Source: an uncultured Eubacteriales bacterium (GTDB lineage Bacteria; Bacillota; Clostridia; Oscillospirales; CAG-382). Taken from it: 64,000 nt of DNA. Every line of letters starts with the position of its first letter. The stretch's first letter is position 1. The DNA lies in contig CAKSOW010000006.1 in the NCBI GenBank assembly GCA_934479825.1, forward strand, positions 1 through 64,000, written 5' to 3'. The notes below the pieces were generated by a model that did not search any database, had not been told where the DNA came from, and saw only the letters and a list, made by a program, of their open reading frames with translations. Both the position numbers and the translations under genes were made by a program. This document shows positions 1 to 8,653 of the stretch, piece after piece.

Positions 1-110
1 TCCCTGTCCCATGCGCAGCCGTCATCGCTGCGTAAAATAGCGACAAGCTCACGGATATCGGATAACGTGTATTTTTCTTTTTTGCCAAAGGCTTTGATTT
101 GTTCTGTCAT
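1..110 (-). CDS. mazG: MazG-type nucleoside triphosphate pyrophosphohydrolase (N-terminal fragment)
   Basis: Only the first 36 residues are in the window; the gene runs off the left edge. The start is ATG with a GAGGAAAAAT-type Shine-Dalgarno region just upstream. The visible residues contain the typical MazG opening: a helix with DIRELVAILRS followed by the CAWDRE segment (family form CPWDxxQT). MazG enzymes hydrolyse (d)NTPs to monophosphates and act in nucleotide-pool cleaning; in some bacteria they also affect ppGpp. It lies 26 bp after the flippase gene and is the last visible gene of the long minus-strand operon. The name rests on a short stretch, so the catalytic EExxE residues could not be checked. 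Confidence 0.7.
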   Translation of the reverse strand, partial: MTEQIKAFGKKEKYTLSDIRELVAILRSDDGCAWDR

Positions 111-136
111 GATTTTTCCTCTTTATTTCGATTCGT

Positions 137-1798
137 TTATTTTTCAAGTACCCCGCATTTTTCCATCATCCGGCAGATTTTATTCCCTTTCGGGAGCATA
201 AGAATATCTGCACGGTTAAAGCCTTTCAAGGCCAAAAGCACCAAAAGATACACAAGCGCCGCGACAGCAATGGCAACAAGCGTCAAAAACTTGCCCGGAA
301 GATGTCCGTCAAGCAGTCTCACCGTAAACACGGCGGATATGCCGCAAAGGGCGGCGGCAAGAAACGGCTTTAAGAAAACTTTTCGGATACGCGGCACAAA
401 ATGCGTATACCGGATAACAAAATACAAATTCAGCGCAAACACGGTCAGATAGCATAGCGCTGTCCCGATAGCCGAGCCATTGACGCCGATCCCGGGCACA
501 CCGGACAAGAGATAGGTAACTGCGATTTTCACGAGAATTCCGGCTGTTGTAGCAAAAATAGTCTTTCGCTCAAAACGGTGCGCCTGCAAAACCGAATTGG
601 TAATGGCAATCATGCCGAGAAGAAAAATGGCAGGCGATAGAACCGTCAGCGCCGACGCGGCAAGCGCCGTGGTGGTGATTGCAGAATCCCCGGCATGAAT
701 CACTTGCTCACTGCCGGAAAACAAGAACGATATAATGTTTTTGGACAAAGCCCCCATGCCAATGGCACAGGGAAGCGCAATAATAGCCGCTATGCGGAAG
801 GCAGATTCAGTCTGCAAGGCGCATTCCTCTTTGTTGCCTTTGGAAAGCGAAGCAGACAACGCCGGGATAACACCAATCGCAAAGGGATATATGAGCGGTG
901 GAATCATATTGAATAGCGGCACCACCATAGCGGAATATGTTCCGTAAAAAGAGGTGGCGGCCTCGGATGAAAGCCCTGTCACCAAAAGACGGCGCGTCAT
1001 GAAAAAGGTATCGACCGTATTGGTAAGCCCCATAATGGAGGACGCTAACACGATTGGGATAGCCGTGACAACCAATTCCCGTAAAATGCTCGGCCACGGA
1101 CGGACAGAAAAATCAGCAGATGAGGCAAGCTTTGCTTTGTATTCATCCGACCGGGTAAAGCGGAATTTTACAATATAAACGTACACAGTTGCCGCAAAAA
1201 CGCCGACGGTAACGCCGGAAATAACAAACGCTGCGACAATCGGCAGGTTGTAGCCCAAAACCGTGTAAAAATACCATGCGGCCGCAAGTCCGATTCCAAG
1301 TTTGCCGAGCGATTCAATAATATTGGAAACCGCCGTCGGAATCATATTCTGCAATCCCTGAAAGTAGCCGCGCCCGGCCGAGGACAGACAGATAAAGAAA
1401 AGCGTCGGGGCTATGGCAATCATAGCAAGGTAAGAATCGTCCAGCTTTGAAAAAGAGGCAAAGCTCCGCGAAAAAGCTACCATGACAAGCATACCGGCAA
1501 GGCCAATCACGAAAAAGAGACGAAAGGCGATCTTGAAGATCCGGCTCACTTCTTTCAGATTGCCGCGCGAATTTTCAGCGGCTACCATGCGTGAGATTGC
1601 CACCGGAAGTCCGGAGGTTGAAACGTTATACAGCGTGACATAAATGCTGTATGCCGCATTGAAGTAGGCCATACCGTCCACGCCTATGGTATTGGTGAGA
1701 GGGATTTTGAAAATTGCGCCGATCACCTTTACCAGAATATTGGAAAACATTAGGATTACCGCGCCGAATACAAAGGTCTGACTTTTCGCGTTAGACAA
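137..1798 (-). CDS. SpoVB/MurJ-like polysaccharide flippase (MOP superfamily)
   Basis: A polytopic membrane protein of about 553 residues with about 14 hydrophobic segments, the size of the MOP (MurJ/SpoVB/Wzx) flippases. The N-terminal stretch with SNILVKVIGAIFKIPLTN and GMAYFNAAYSIY, then TSGLPVAISRMVA, is the usual SpoVB/YtgP/MurJ-like pattern. Such proteins move undecaprenyl-linked peptidoglycan precursors or other lipid-linked polysaccharides across the membrane; SpoVB is needed for spore cortex. Start choice: the frame could begin at a GTG at 1807, but AAGGGTGG lies right on that codon and sits 5 nt before a TTG at 1798, so 1798 is preferred. It is 27 bp after hemZ in the operon. Which substrate it moves cannot be told from sequence. 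Confidence 0.85.
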   Translation of the reverse strand: MSNAKSQTFVFGAVILMFSNILVKVIGAIFKIPLTNTIGVDGMAYFNAAYSIYVTLYNVSTSGLPVAISRMVAAENSRGNLKEVSRIFKIAFRLFFVIGLAGMLVMVAFSRSFASFSKLDDSYLAMIAIAPTLFFICLSSAGRGYFQGLQNMIPTAVSNIIESLGKLGIGLAAAWYFYTVLGYNLPIVAAFVISGVTVGVFAATVYVYIVKFRFTRSDEYKAKLASSADFSVRPWPSILRELVVTAIPIVLASSIMGLTNTVDTFFMTRRLLVTGLSSEAATSFYGTYSAMVVPLFNMIPPLIYPFAIGVIPALSASLSKGNKEECALQTESAFRIAAIIALPCAIGMGALSKNIISFLFSGSEQVIHAGDSAITTTALAASALTVLSPAIFLLGMIAITNSVLQAHRFERKTIFATTAGILVKIAVTYLLSGVPGIGVNGSAIGTALCYLTVFALNLYFVIRYTHFVPRIRKVFLKPFLAAALCGISAVFTVRLLDGHLPGKFLTLVAIAVAALVYLLVLLALKGFNRADILMLPKGNKICRMMEKCGVLEK

Positions 1799-1825
1799 TG
1801 AAACCACCCTTATATGCCGATTTCT

Positions 1826-3313
1826 TTAAAATACCGTTTCATAAAAATGCTCGGCGAATGCACGGTCAAAACCGGCATACTTCCCGTTATCCAAATATTC
1901 ATACGGATATTTGTCGCAAAAGGAGCGTTCGATCCGTTCTCGGTCGCGCGAAACATATTTGGTGACTGCTCCCGCCCCTGCGGCGAATACCGTATGATAT
2001 TCCCCCATCATATAGATATTGTACAGACATTCCGTGCTGGGATATGCAAAACCGGTGTTATCCAAGTTTCCGACCGTGTTTTTCTGTCGGTACATGTAAT
2101 ACGGCGCATAGCCTTTTTGCGTAAGAAAAGCATTGGCAAACGAAATCATTTCAAAAGCTGTCCGGGACGAACTGTCAACGTTTGCCGTATGAGCGGTCTT
2201 GTACTCAGACGAGCGTTTGAGAGTAAAGGCGTGAACCGTCACGTTTTCAGGCCGGACATCGCATACCTTTTGGATGCTGTCGCGGAAACTCTCTTCTGTT
2301 TCGCCGGGGAGCCCAGCAATTAAATCGGTATTGATACAGCTTATGCCGATATCTCTTGCAAGATTCATACAGTTTAAATAATCTTCAAACGTATGCTTGC
2401 GCCCCACAGAAGCTAAAATCTCGTTATTGGCCGTCTGCGTATTGATGCTGATACGGGTAACGCCGCCGCTTTTCAAGGCTTTCAGCTTTTCAGCCGTGAT
2501 ACAGTCCGGGCGTCCTGCTTCAAAGGTAAACTCCACATCTTTCATGTCAAATAGGGCGTAAACCTTTTCCAAAAGCCGGGCGATCTGTTCTGCGTCCAAT
2601 ACAGCAGGCGTGCCGCCGCCCACATAGACGCTGGACAGTGTTAGGCCAAGCGAATGAACGGTTGCGGCAATATCGGATATCTCGCAAAGCAGTTTTTCAA
2701 AATATTCCGGAATCAAGGCAAGCAAGCGCGGCGTTGTCGCCGAGACAAACGAACAATACCGGCACTTGGACGGGCAAAAAGGAATGGAAATATACAAACT
2801 GCACGTCTTTTTGTACGGCTTTGCCAAAAGCGGCTCTACTAAACGTCTTTCATTCTGTGCCGTTCGGATACACAGGTCGGCGCGTTCGGGTACGACAAAA
2901 TATTTTTCGCACAAAATCCGTTTGGTTTGTTCCGCGCCGAAGTGCGTCAGGTAATCCGCCGCGAGTTTTGCCGGGCGGATGCCGGTTACAATGCCCCAAG
3001 GAGGCAGATAGCCAAACAAATCTTTGGCGGCTTTTAAAAAAGCCTCGCCGACAAGCAGTTTCACCTGCATGCGCAAAGGCTCCATACTTTGCACATCTGC
3101 TTTCTTTCTGCAATGTGACGACGCGATTCGTTCATAAACCTTTATGTCCAACTCTACATCTAAAAGACCGTCTTGTATATCAACCGAAACGCAAAGCGTT
3201 TTTTCCGCATCGTCTTTCGGAGAAAATGTCTCGCATGGCAAATACAAAAGAACAAGCGATTGCAGATAATTTTCTTTTATTGAATCGGTTTTATCCTGTA
3301 ATAACAAACGCAT
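1826..3313 (-). CDS. hemZ: HemZ-type radical SAM coproporphyrinogen dehydrogenase
   Basis: A 495-residue radical SAM protein, the usual HemZ length. The 4Fe-4S/SAM motif CPSKCRYC (CxxxCxxC) is near residue 175, after SLYISIPF, followed by VYVGGGTPAVL (the GGGTP motif), FEAGRPDCIT and SINTQT. The extra N-terminal domain of about 160 residues separates HemZ from ordinary HemN. HemN-family enzymes decarboxylate coproporphyrinogen III oxidatively; for HemZ this activity is inferred more than shown in most species, and no other haem gene is in the window. Ends 27 bp before the flippase start and begins 4 bp after dtd, so it is probably cotranscribed. The rel-dtd-hemZ order is common in Clostridia, which supports the call. 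Confidence 0.9.
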   Translation of the reverse strand: MRLLLQDKTDSIKENYLQSLVLLYLPCETFSPKDDAEKTLCVSVDIQDGLLDVELDIKVYERIASSHCRKKADVQSMEPLRMQVKLLVGEAFLKAAKDLFGYLPPWGIVTGIRPAKLAADYLTHFGAEQTKRILCEKYFVVPERADLCIRTAQNERRLVEPLLAKPYKKTCSLYISIPFCPSKCRYCSFVSATTPRLLALIPEYFEKLLCEISDIAATVHSLGLTLSSVYVGGGTPAVLDAEQIARLLEKVYALFDMKDVEFTFEAGRPDCITAEKLKALKSGGVTRISINTQTANNEILASVGRKHTFEDYLNCMNLARDIGISCINTDLIAGLPGETEESFRDSIQKVCDVRPENVTVHAFTLKRSSEYKTAHTANVDSSSRTAFEMISFANAFLTQKGYAPYYMYRQKNTVGNLDNTGFAYPSTECLYNIYMMGEYHTVFAAGAGAVTKYVSRDRERIERSFCDKYPYEYLDNGKYAGFDRAFAEHFYETVF

Positions 3314-3317
3314 AGAT

Positions 3318-3782
3318 TCACAGCTTTTCCGTATCTAAAATGATGGTTACCGGACCGTTATTGACAAGAGAGACTTGCATACTCGCGCCAAATTCGCCTG
3401 TTCCGACCGTAAAACCGTAAACCGTGCGCAGTTCTTCCACAAATTTTTCGTATAAAGCATTTGCTTCTTCGGGAGCCGCCGCCGCCATGAAAGACGGGCG
3501 GTTCTGTCCCTTGCATTCCGCGCAAAGGGTAAACTGTGAAACCACTAATATTTCACAGCTCTCACCGCGCTCCAATAATTGCACAGGCGAAAGATTCATG
3601 CGATCGTTTTCATCGGTAAAAATACGCAAATTGGCTGTCTTTTTAGCAAGTAAGCGCATTTCCTTTTCAGTATCGCCCTCAAATACGCCCAAAAGCACCA
3701 AAAAACCGCGTCCGATCTGAGAAATCTGCTTGCCGTCTACCGCAACAGCGGCATTACCAACGCGTTGTATCAAAGCAATCAT
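3318..3782 (-). CDS. dtd: D-aminoacyl-tRNA deacylase
   Basis: A 154-residue cytosolic protein of the DTD family, which hydrolyses D-amino acids (and Gly-tRNA-Ala) from tRNA as translation proofreading. It begins MIALIQRV as usual, carries the SQFTL motif (family SQxTL) with the neighbouring KGQNRPSF segment, and ends with NNGPVT, the GP-motif loop that supplies the cross-subunit Gly-cisPro. An upstream in-frame ATG at 3824 would add 14 residues that overlap the end of rel and match nothing in the family; AAAGGATT lies about 8 nt before the ATG at 3782, so 3782 is used. It lies between rel and hemZ, with 19 bp and 4 bp gaps. Confidence 0.95.
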   Translation of the reverse strand: MIALIQRVGNAAVAVDGKQISQIGRGFLVLLGVFEGDTEKEMRLLAKKTANLRIFTDENDRMNLSPVQLLERGESCEILVVSQFTLCAECKGQNRPSFMAAAAPEEANALYEKFVEELRTVYGFTVGTGEFGASMQVSLVNNGPVTIILDTEKL

Positions 3783-3801
3783 AATAGAATCCTTTCGTAT
3801 A

Positions 3802-6045
3802 TCAGGAAAATCCGCGCGTGACATCGATAACGTCCTTGATTTTTTTCAAGCGCGCTACGATATTGTTGACATGCGCAGTGTTGCGGCAGGTTATGGTTAA
3901 ATTGATGATCATGCCGCCCGCCGAAGTCTCCTTGGAGTTCATGGAATGCACCGGAACGCGCATTTCGGCAAAAATCGAGGAAATATCAGCAAAAATACTA
4001 AGCGAATTGTTGGCATAGATCTGCAGCAGCGTTTCAAACGCACCGGTCGTGTTTTCGCCTTGCTCCAAGGACACGCGCGACCACCGAACGGTAACCCAAC
4101 GGTCTTTTTCGTCCTCTTTTTTGAGTCCCGCTACCGCGTTCGGGCAATCATATTTGTGAACGGATACACCGAACCCGCGTGTAACAAAACCGATAATACT
4201 GTCGCCCGGCAAAGGATTGCAGCACTTGGCAAAACGCACCTGACAGTTATCGATACTGTCCACAATTACGCTTTGTATAGCGCCGGTCGCCTTTTCTTTC
4301 TGACGCTTGCTTTCAAGGTTAGGGTCTTTATCGGTTGTAACGATCGCGTCCATCGGATTTGCCGGCTTTTCTTCCTCATCCTTGACGATCCGGTCAAATT
4401 CATCGCGTAATTTTGCGGCGAATTTTGTGACCGACATGCCGCCATAACCGAGATTGTTATAGAAGTCGTCAACATCGACAAAACCGGAGCGTTTGGCAAC
4501 ATTTTCCACAATTTCGTTCTTCTGCGCTTCGGTATAGGTTTTGCCGTAACGTTTGAATTCGCGGTCGATTTCGTTTTTGCCCTCGACAATGTTTTCGTCG
4601 CGCTTTTCTTTTTTGAACCATTGCCGGATCTTATTTTTGGCTTCGCTGGTCTTAACGATCTTCAACCAATCGCGGCTCGGTCCTTTGGAAGAAGCGGACG
4701 TTACGATTTCGCAAATCTGGCCGGTCTGCAAGACCGTATCGATCGGTACGATCACGCCGTTCACCTTGGCGCCCACCATTTTGTTGCCGACCTGTGAGTG
4801 AATGGAATACGCAAAATCGATGGTATTGGAACCGTACGGCAGGCTGATGACATCCCCTTTGGGGGTGAAAATAAAGGTCTCGTCCTCGAACAAATCGATT
4901 TTTAAAGGACGTAAGAATTCATCGGCGTCGCCTGCGGTGTTTTCGTTTTCAATCAGCGTTTTGATCCACTTTAATTTTTCGGAAATGTTTTCTTTATCCA
5001 CATCGCCGGATTTGTATTTCCAGTGTGCGGCGATACCATATTCGGCAATCTCATGCATTTCCCAGGTTCTTATCTGCACTTCAATTGGAATACCCTGTCT
5101 GCCGATAACCGTCGTGTGAAGAGACCGGTACATATTCGGCTTTGGTGTGGAAATATAGTCCTTGAAACGTCCGGGCATAAGGTTAAACATTTCATGGATA
5201 ACACCGAGAACGGTATAGCATTCCAATTCGGTATCAACAATGACGCGAATCGCATAGAAATCGTAGATCTCATCAAAGCTCTTGTTTTGGTTGTACATCT
5301 TTTTGTAGATGCTGTATATCGATTTCACGCGGCCTTCAAGCGTGAACTTGATCCCCATTTCCTTTAACTTATCCGTGACCTGATTTTTAGCGATTTCCAG
5401 AAAATCCTTGCTTTGCCCGTAGCGGTATTCAATGTCCTTGCGAACTTCATCATAGCCGATCGGGTCCAGATATTTCAATGCCAGATTTTCCAATTCATTC
5501 TTGATACGCTGAATACCGAGTCTATGAGCAAGCGGCGCATAGACGTGCATGGTTTCGAGCGCGATCGACCGCTGCCGCCCCTCGCTTTTGGCGTTAAGGG
5601 TGCGCATATTATGAAGCCGGTCGGCAAGCTTGATGAAAATGACGCGGATATCCTTGGACATGGCAAGGAACATCTTGCGCAGATTTTCTATGCTCTCATC
5701 CTCTTTGTTTTCAAAGTGAATATCCGTAAGCTTGGTTAGCCCGTCCACCAATTCGGCAACTTCGGCGCCGAATTTTTTCTTTAACAGATCTAAATTTGTC
5801 TTGTCCTTGCAGTCCTCAATGGTATCGTGCAAAAGCGCCGCACAGATTGAATCGGTATCGAGCTCCAATTCCGCAACAATGATCGCCACCGAAATCGGGT
5901 GCGTGATATATGGTTCGCCGGATTTGCGAAACTGACCGTCGTGCATAGCCGCGGCGTATTCGTAGGCCGAGCGTATTTTTTCCATATTGTACGGATGCTT
6001 GGCCGCAAGTAACTGTTTTTCAAGTTCCTCATAGGTTACTGACAT
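3802..6045 (-). CDS. rel: Bifunctional (p)ppGpp synthetase/hydrolase Rel
   Basis: A 747-residue RelA/SpoT homologue of full length. Domains in order: HD hydrolase (residues about 30-190; RKSGEPYITHP and HDTIEDC), synthetase (about 230-350; GRFKDYIS then KPNMYRSLHT), TGS (about 390-455; LPYGSNTIDFAYSIHS), a helical/CC-type linker with conserved cysteines (RFAKCCNPLPGD), and C-terminal ACT (last 80). The RFKD version of the synthetase loop and an intact HD motif are typical of bifunctional enzymes rather than synthetase-only RelA, so both making and degrading (p)ppGpp are expected. The start ATG overlaps the end of recJ by 10 bp (translational coupling). It is in the same gene run as the c-di-AMP cyclase. 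Confidence 0.95.
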   Translation of the reverse strand: MSVTYEELEKQLLAAKHPYNMEKIRSAYEYAAAMHDGQFRKSGEPYITHPISVAIIVAELELDTDSICAALLHDTIEDCKDKTNLDLLKKKFGAEVAELVDGLTKLTDIHFENKEDESIENLRKMFLAMSKDIRVIFIKLADRLHNMRTLNAKSEGRQRSIALETMHVYAPLAHRLGIQRIKNELENLALKYLDPIGYDEVRKDIEYRYGQSKDFLEIAKNQVTDKLKEMGIKFTLEGRVKSIYSIYKKMYNQNKSFDEIYDFYAIRVIVDTELECYTVLGVIHEMFNLMPGRFKDYISTPKPNMYRSLHTTVIGRQGIPIEVQIRTWEMHEIAEYGIAAHWKYKSGDVDKENISEKLKWIKTLIENENTAGDADEFLRPLKIDLFEDETFIFTPKGDVISLPYGSNTIDFAYSIHSQVGNKMVGAKVNGVIVPIDTVLQTGQICEIVTSASSKGPSRDWLKIVKTSEAKNKIRQWFKKEKRDENIVEGKNEIDREFKRYGKTYTEAQKNEIVENVAKRSGFVDVDDFYNNLGYGGMSVTKFAAKLRDEFDRIVKDEEEKPANPMDAIVTTDKDPNLESKRQKEKATGAIQSVIVDSIDNCQVRFAKCCNPLPGDSIIGFVTRGFGVSVHKYDCPNAVAGLKKEDEKDRWVTVRWSRVSLEQGENTTGAFETLLQIYANNSLSIFADISSIFAEMRVPVHSMNSKETSAGGMIINLTITCRNTAHVNNIVARLKKIKDVIDVTRGFS

Positions 6046-8165
6046 ACATTCGTCTCCTCAGACATGGCTTTAACGTTGCGCAAAAATACAGAATCATTCA
6101 AATCGACTTTGGCGGAAGTCGGCACAAGCGACAGACTGACCGAATCCGGTTCTTCGCCGCGCAAAAGTTCGATCAACTTCATTTCATTGAACACTTCCAA
6201 TGCGATATTGAACATACAGGGCGTAATAACGGCATTATAGTCGGTAGAAATCTGCGCCGCTGTACGAAAAACCGAGAATGAGTGGACTTTACCGTAATCC
6301 CGGATAGCCGATTTCAGATAGAGAAAAATCGTGCGGAAATGATTGAGCTCCGGAATATGTTCCTTAGGGCAAGGAACCGTACCGTCCTTGACTGCGCGGA
6401 ATAACGCTTCGGAACGATGTTTGGCGGCATACGCCTTGCTTTCCGGACGGACATCGCGCACATACATCTGTACGGTCTGACAGCCGCGGAAATCATTATA
6501 TCCCATGGTAAACAGAAAATCTGCATTCATCCCCTCAAAAAACGGGAAATTCTCTTTTGCCATACCGAAATAGACCGCCGTCATAACGACACCGTCTTTT
6601 TCCAGAATCAGCTTCAAGTGTTTTCCCTCGCCGATCGAGAAGATCTCACGGATCTGCACATCTGACATATAAAAAAGCGGTTCTTCGTTATGTAAGCCAA
6701 ACGGTTCAAGTTTCGTCAATTCCAAAGCATTGTCCAAAGAAAAGTCTTTTGCCTGTAATTCCATATCCGCATTCAAGACCGTGCAGACATGATCGAAATC
6801 AAAGCTTTGCGACGCATATTCATTGATTTTTTTTCGGAAAAGGTCAACATTCTCACGTGAAATGGTGAGCCCGGCCGCTAATTCATGGCCGCCGTACTTA
6901 ATCAAATATTCTTTGCAGCGCGAAATGGCCTCGTTGATGTTAAACCCCTTTACACTGCGGCCCGACCCTTTTCCGACATCTCCGTCAAACGAGATCAGTA
7001 TGGCCGGAAGTCCATAACGATCGGTAATTTTTGAAGCGACAATTCCAATAACGCCCAAATGCCAATGGTCGGAGGTCAGGACGAGAACCTTATCGTTCTC
7101 ATAGTCCGACGTACTTTCCAAGAGAGAGACCGCCTGCTCGAAAATTTCATTTTCAATCAATTGTCTTTCACGGTTGACCGAGCAAAGATAATCGGCGATA
7201 TTCTCAGCTTCCTGTTTGTTGTCTGTCACAAGCAGTCTGACGGCACGGTTGACATCGCCAATGCGTCCGGCGGCATTCATACGCGGCGCAAGGCCGTAGC
7301 TAATCGAAGAAGTCGTTAGTTTCCGATTCTTGGAAGAACGTTTTTCCGAAAAAGCCGCATGTATAAGCGCATATAAACCGTCGTTCGACGTTTTTTCCAA
7401 GCGCTCCAATCCGAGTTTTACAATCACGCGGTTTTCGCCGACAATCGGCATAACGTCCGCAACGGTACCGAGTGCGGCAATATCCGCATATTTGGAACAG
7501 ACCCGCGTCGGGTTTTTACCGCCCTCCAAAGCACATACAAGCTTAAAAACCACGCCTACTCCGGCAAGCTCGGAAAACGGGTATGCGCTGTCCGGTCGGT
7601 GCGGATTGACTACCGCAACCGCTTTCGGCAGTTCTTCGCGGCATTCGTGATGATCGGTAATGACGACATCAATACCGAACGTTTCGGCAAAATCCACTTC
7701 TTCACTTGCCGTAATACCGCTGTCCACGGTTATAATCAGCTGGATTCCCTCGGCGGCAAAACGTTCGATAGCCGCTTTATTAAGGCCGTAGCCCTCGCGG
7801 ATACGTTCGGGAATATAATACGACACGTCTCCGCCATGTTCACGAAGGTACAGAAGCAAAAGCGAAACAGAAGTTACTCCGTCCACGTCGTAATCGCCGT
7901 ATATCAGAATTTTTTCATTTCTTTCAAGCGCCGTTTTTATGCGGCTGACGGCTTTTTCCATATCCGGGAGCAGAAAGGGATCGTGTAACAATTCCGCCCG
8001 ACCGAACAGATACCGTTCCGCAACTTCTGTATCAGTTATACCGCGGGACGTGATAAGCTCCGCAAAAAAACGCGATACACCCAGTTTGCCGGCTAATTGT
8101 TCCGCTTCGGCAGGCAAAGCTTTTCCGATATTCCAAACGGTGTTTTCTGTGGTTTTAATATGCAT
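6036..8165 (-). CDS. recJ: Single-stranded-DNA-specific exonuclease RecJ
   Basis: A 709-residue DHH-family 5'-3' ssDNA exonuclease used in recombination and base-excision repair. Visible motifs are GDYDVDGVTS near residue 87, ITDHHECREELP near 165 (DHH metal site), RMNAAGRIG in the middle and the DHHA1 motif GSGRS near 400, then an OB-like region. The C-terminal extension of about 130 residues beyond the RecJ core is usual in Firmicutes. It overlaps the start of rel by 10 bp and starts 11 bp after rseC, so it belongs to the same transcript. ATG at 8165 is the first plausible start. Confidence 0.95.
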   Translation of the reverse strand: MHIKTTENTVWNIGKALPAEAEQLAGKLGVSRFFAELITSRGITDTEVAERYLFGRAELLHDPFLLPDMEKAVSRIKTALERNEKILIYGDYDVDGVTSVSLLLLYLREHGGDVSYYIPERIREGYGLNKAAIERFAAEGIQLIITVDSGITASEEVDFAETFGIDVVITDHHECREELPKAVAVVNPHRPDSAYPFSELAGVGVVFKLVCALEGGKNPTRVCSKYADIAALGTVADVMPIVGENRVIVKLGLERLEKTSNDGLYALIHAAFSEKRSSKNRKLTTSSISYGLAPRMNAAGRIGDVNRAVRLLVTDNKQEAENIADYLCSVNRERQLIENEIFEQAVSLLESTSDYENDKVLVLTSDHWHLGVIGIVASKITDRYGLPAILISFDGDVGKGSGRSVKGFNINEAISRCKEYLIKYGGHELAAGLTISRENVDLFRKKINEYASQSFDFDHVCTVLNADMELQAKDFSLDNALELTKLEPFGLHNEEPLFYMSDVQIREIFSIGEGKHLKLILEKDGVVMTAVYFGMAKENFPFFEGMNADFLFTMGYNDFRGCQTVQMYVRDVRPESKAYAAKHRSEALFRAVKDGTVPCPKEHIPELNHFRTIFLYLKSAIRDYGKVHSFSVFRTAAQISTDYNAVITPCMFNIALEVFNEMKLIELLRGEEPDSVSLSLVPTSAKVDLNDSVFLRNVKAMSEETNVCQ

Positions 8166-8176
8166 ATTTTATGCGG

Positions 8177-8614
8177 CTAACACAAGCCGCTCTCCTTAAT
8201 AATTTTACAAATAACATTTTTGGCATGTTTGGCACTGATTCGGTCGGCAGCAAAGGCAAGCACGATAAAAGACAGAATAAATGCGATTATACCGGCCAAA
8301 ATCCCAAGGCTTTTCCCCAACAGCGCAGCAAATACAAGTCCAAAAAGGGCGGCAAAAACAAACGGCAATCCGAAAAGAACAAAAGCAAGTCCCAAGGTAA
8401 AGCGATTTTCGCTGTACAGTTCAACAACATCGCCCTTGCGAACGCCTAACGGATCCTCGGCCGTCACCTGAAATACCGGTGTTTCGCCAAAATGGATTTC
8501 CGCATGACAAGCGCCTTGCGCACAGCCTTTGCAGGCCGCACATGGACTTTCCGGAAACACGTTTACCGTCGCTTTTCCGGCGTTTGCGGAAAGAACCGTT
8601 CCGACTGCTTTCAT
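8177..8614 (-). CDS. rseC: RseC/MucC-family SoxR-reducing system protein
   Basis: A 145-residue membrane protein with the RseC layout: an N-terminal soluble part with a cysteine cluster (CAACKGCAQGAC, residues about 24-35), then two hydrophobic segments (about 73-92 and 99-122) and a short basic tail. In proteobacteria RseC is linked to sigma-E control and to the Rsx/SoxR-reducing (RNF-like) system; in Firmicutes homologues the role is open, but the Cys cluster suggests a metal or redox site. It lies 39 bp after the FAD-dependent oxidoreductase and 11 bp before recJ. The link with a flavin oxidoreductase next door is suggestive only. Confidence 0.8.
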   Translation of the reverse strand: MKAVGTVLSANAGKATVNVFPESPCAACKGCAQGACHAEIHFGETPVFQVTAEDPLGVRKGDVVELYSENRFTLGLAFVLFGLPFVFAALFGLVFAALLGKSLGILAGIIAFILSFIVLAFAADRISAKHAKNVICKIIKESGLC

Positions 8615-8653
8615 GAAAAACCCCTCCGTTCCGTGAAACTGGCGGCTAATAAA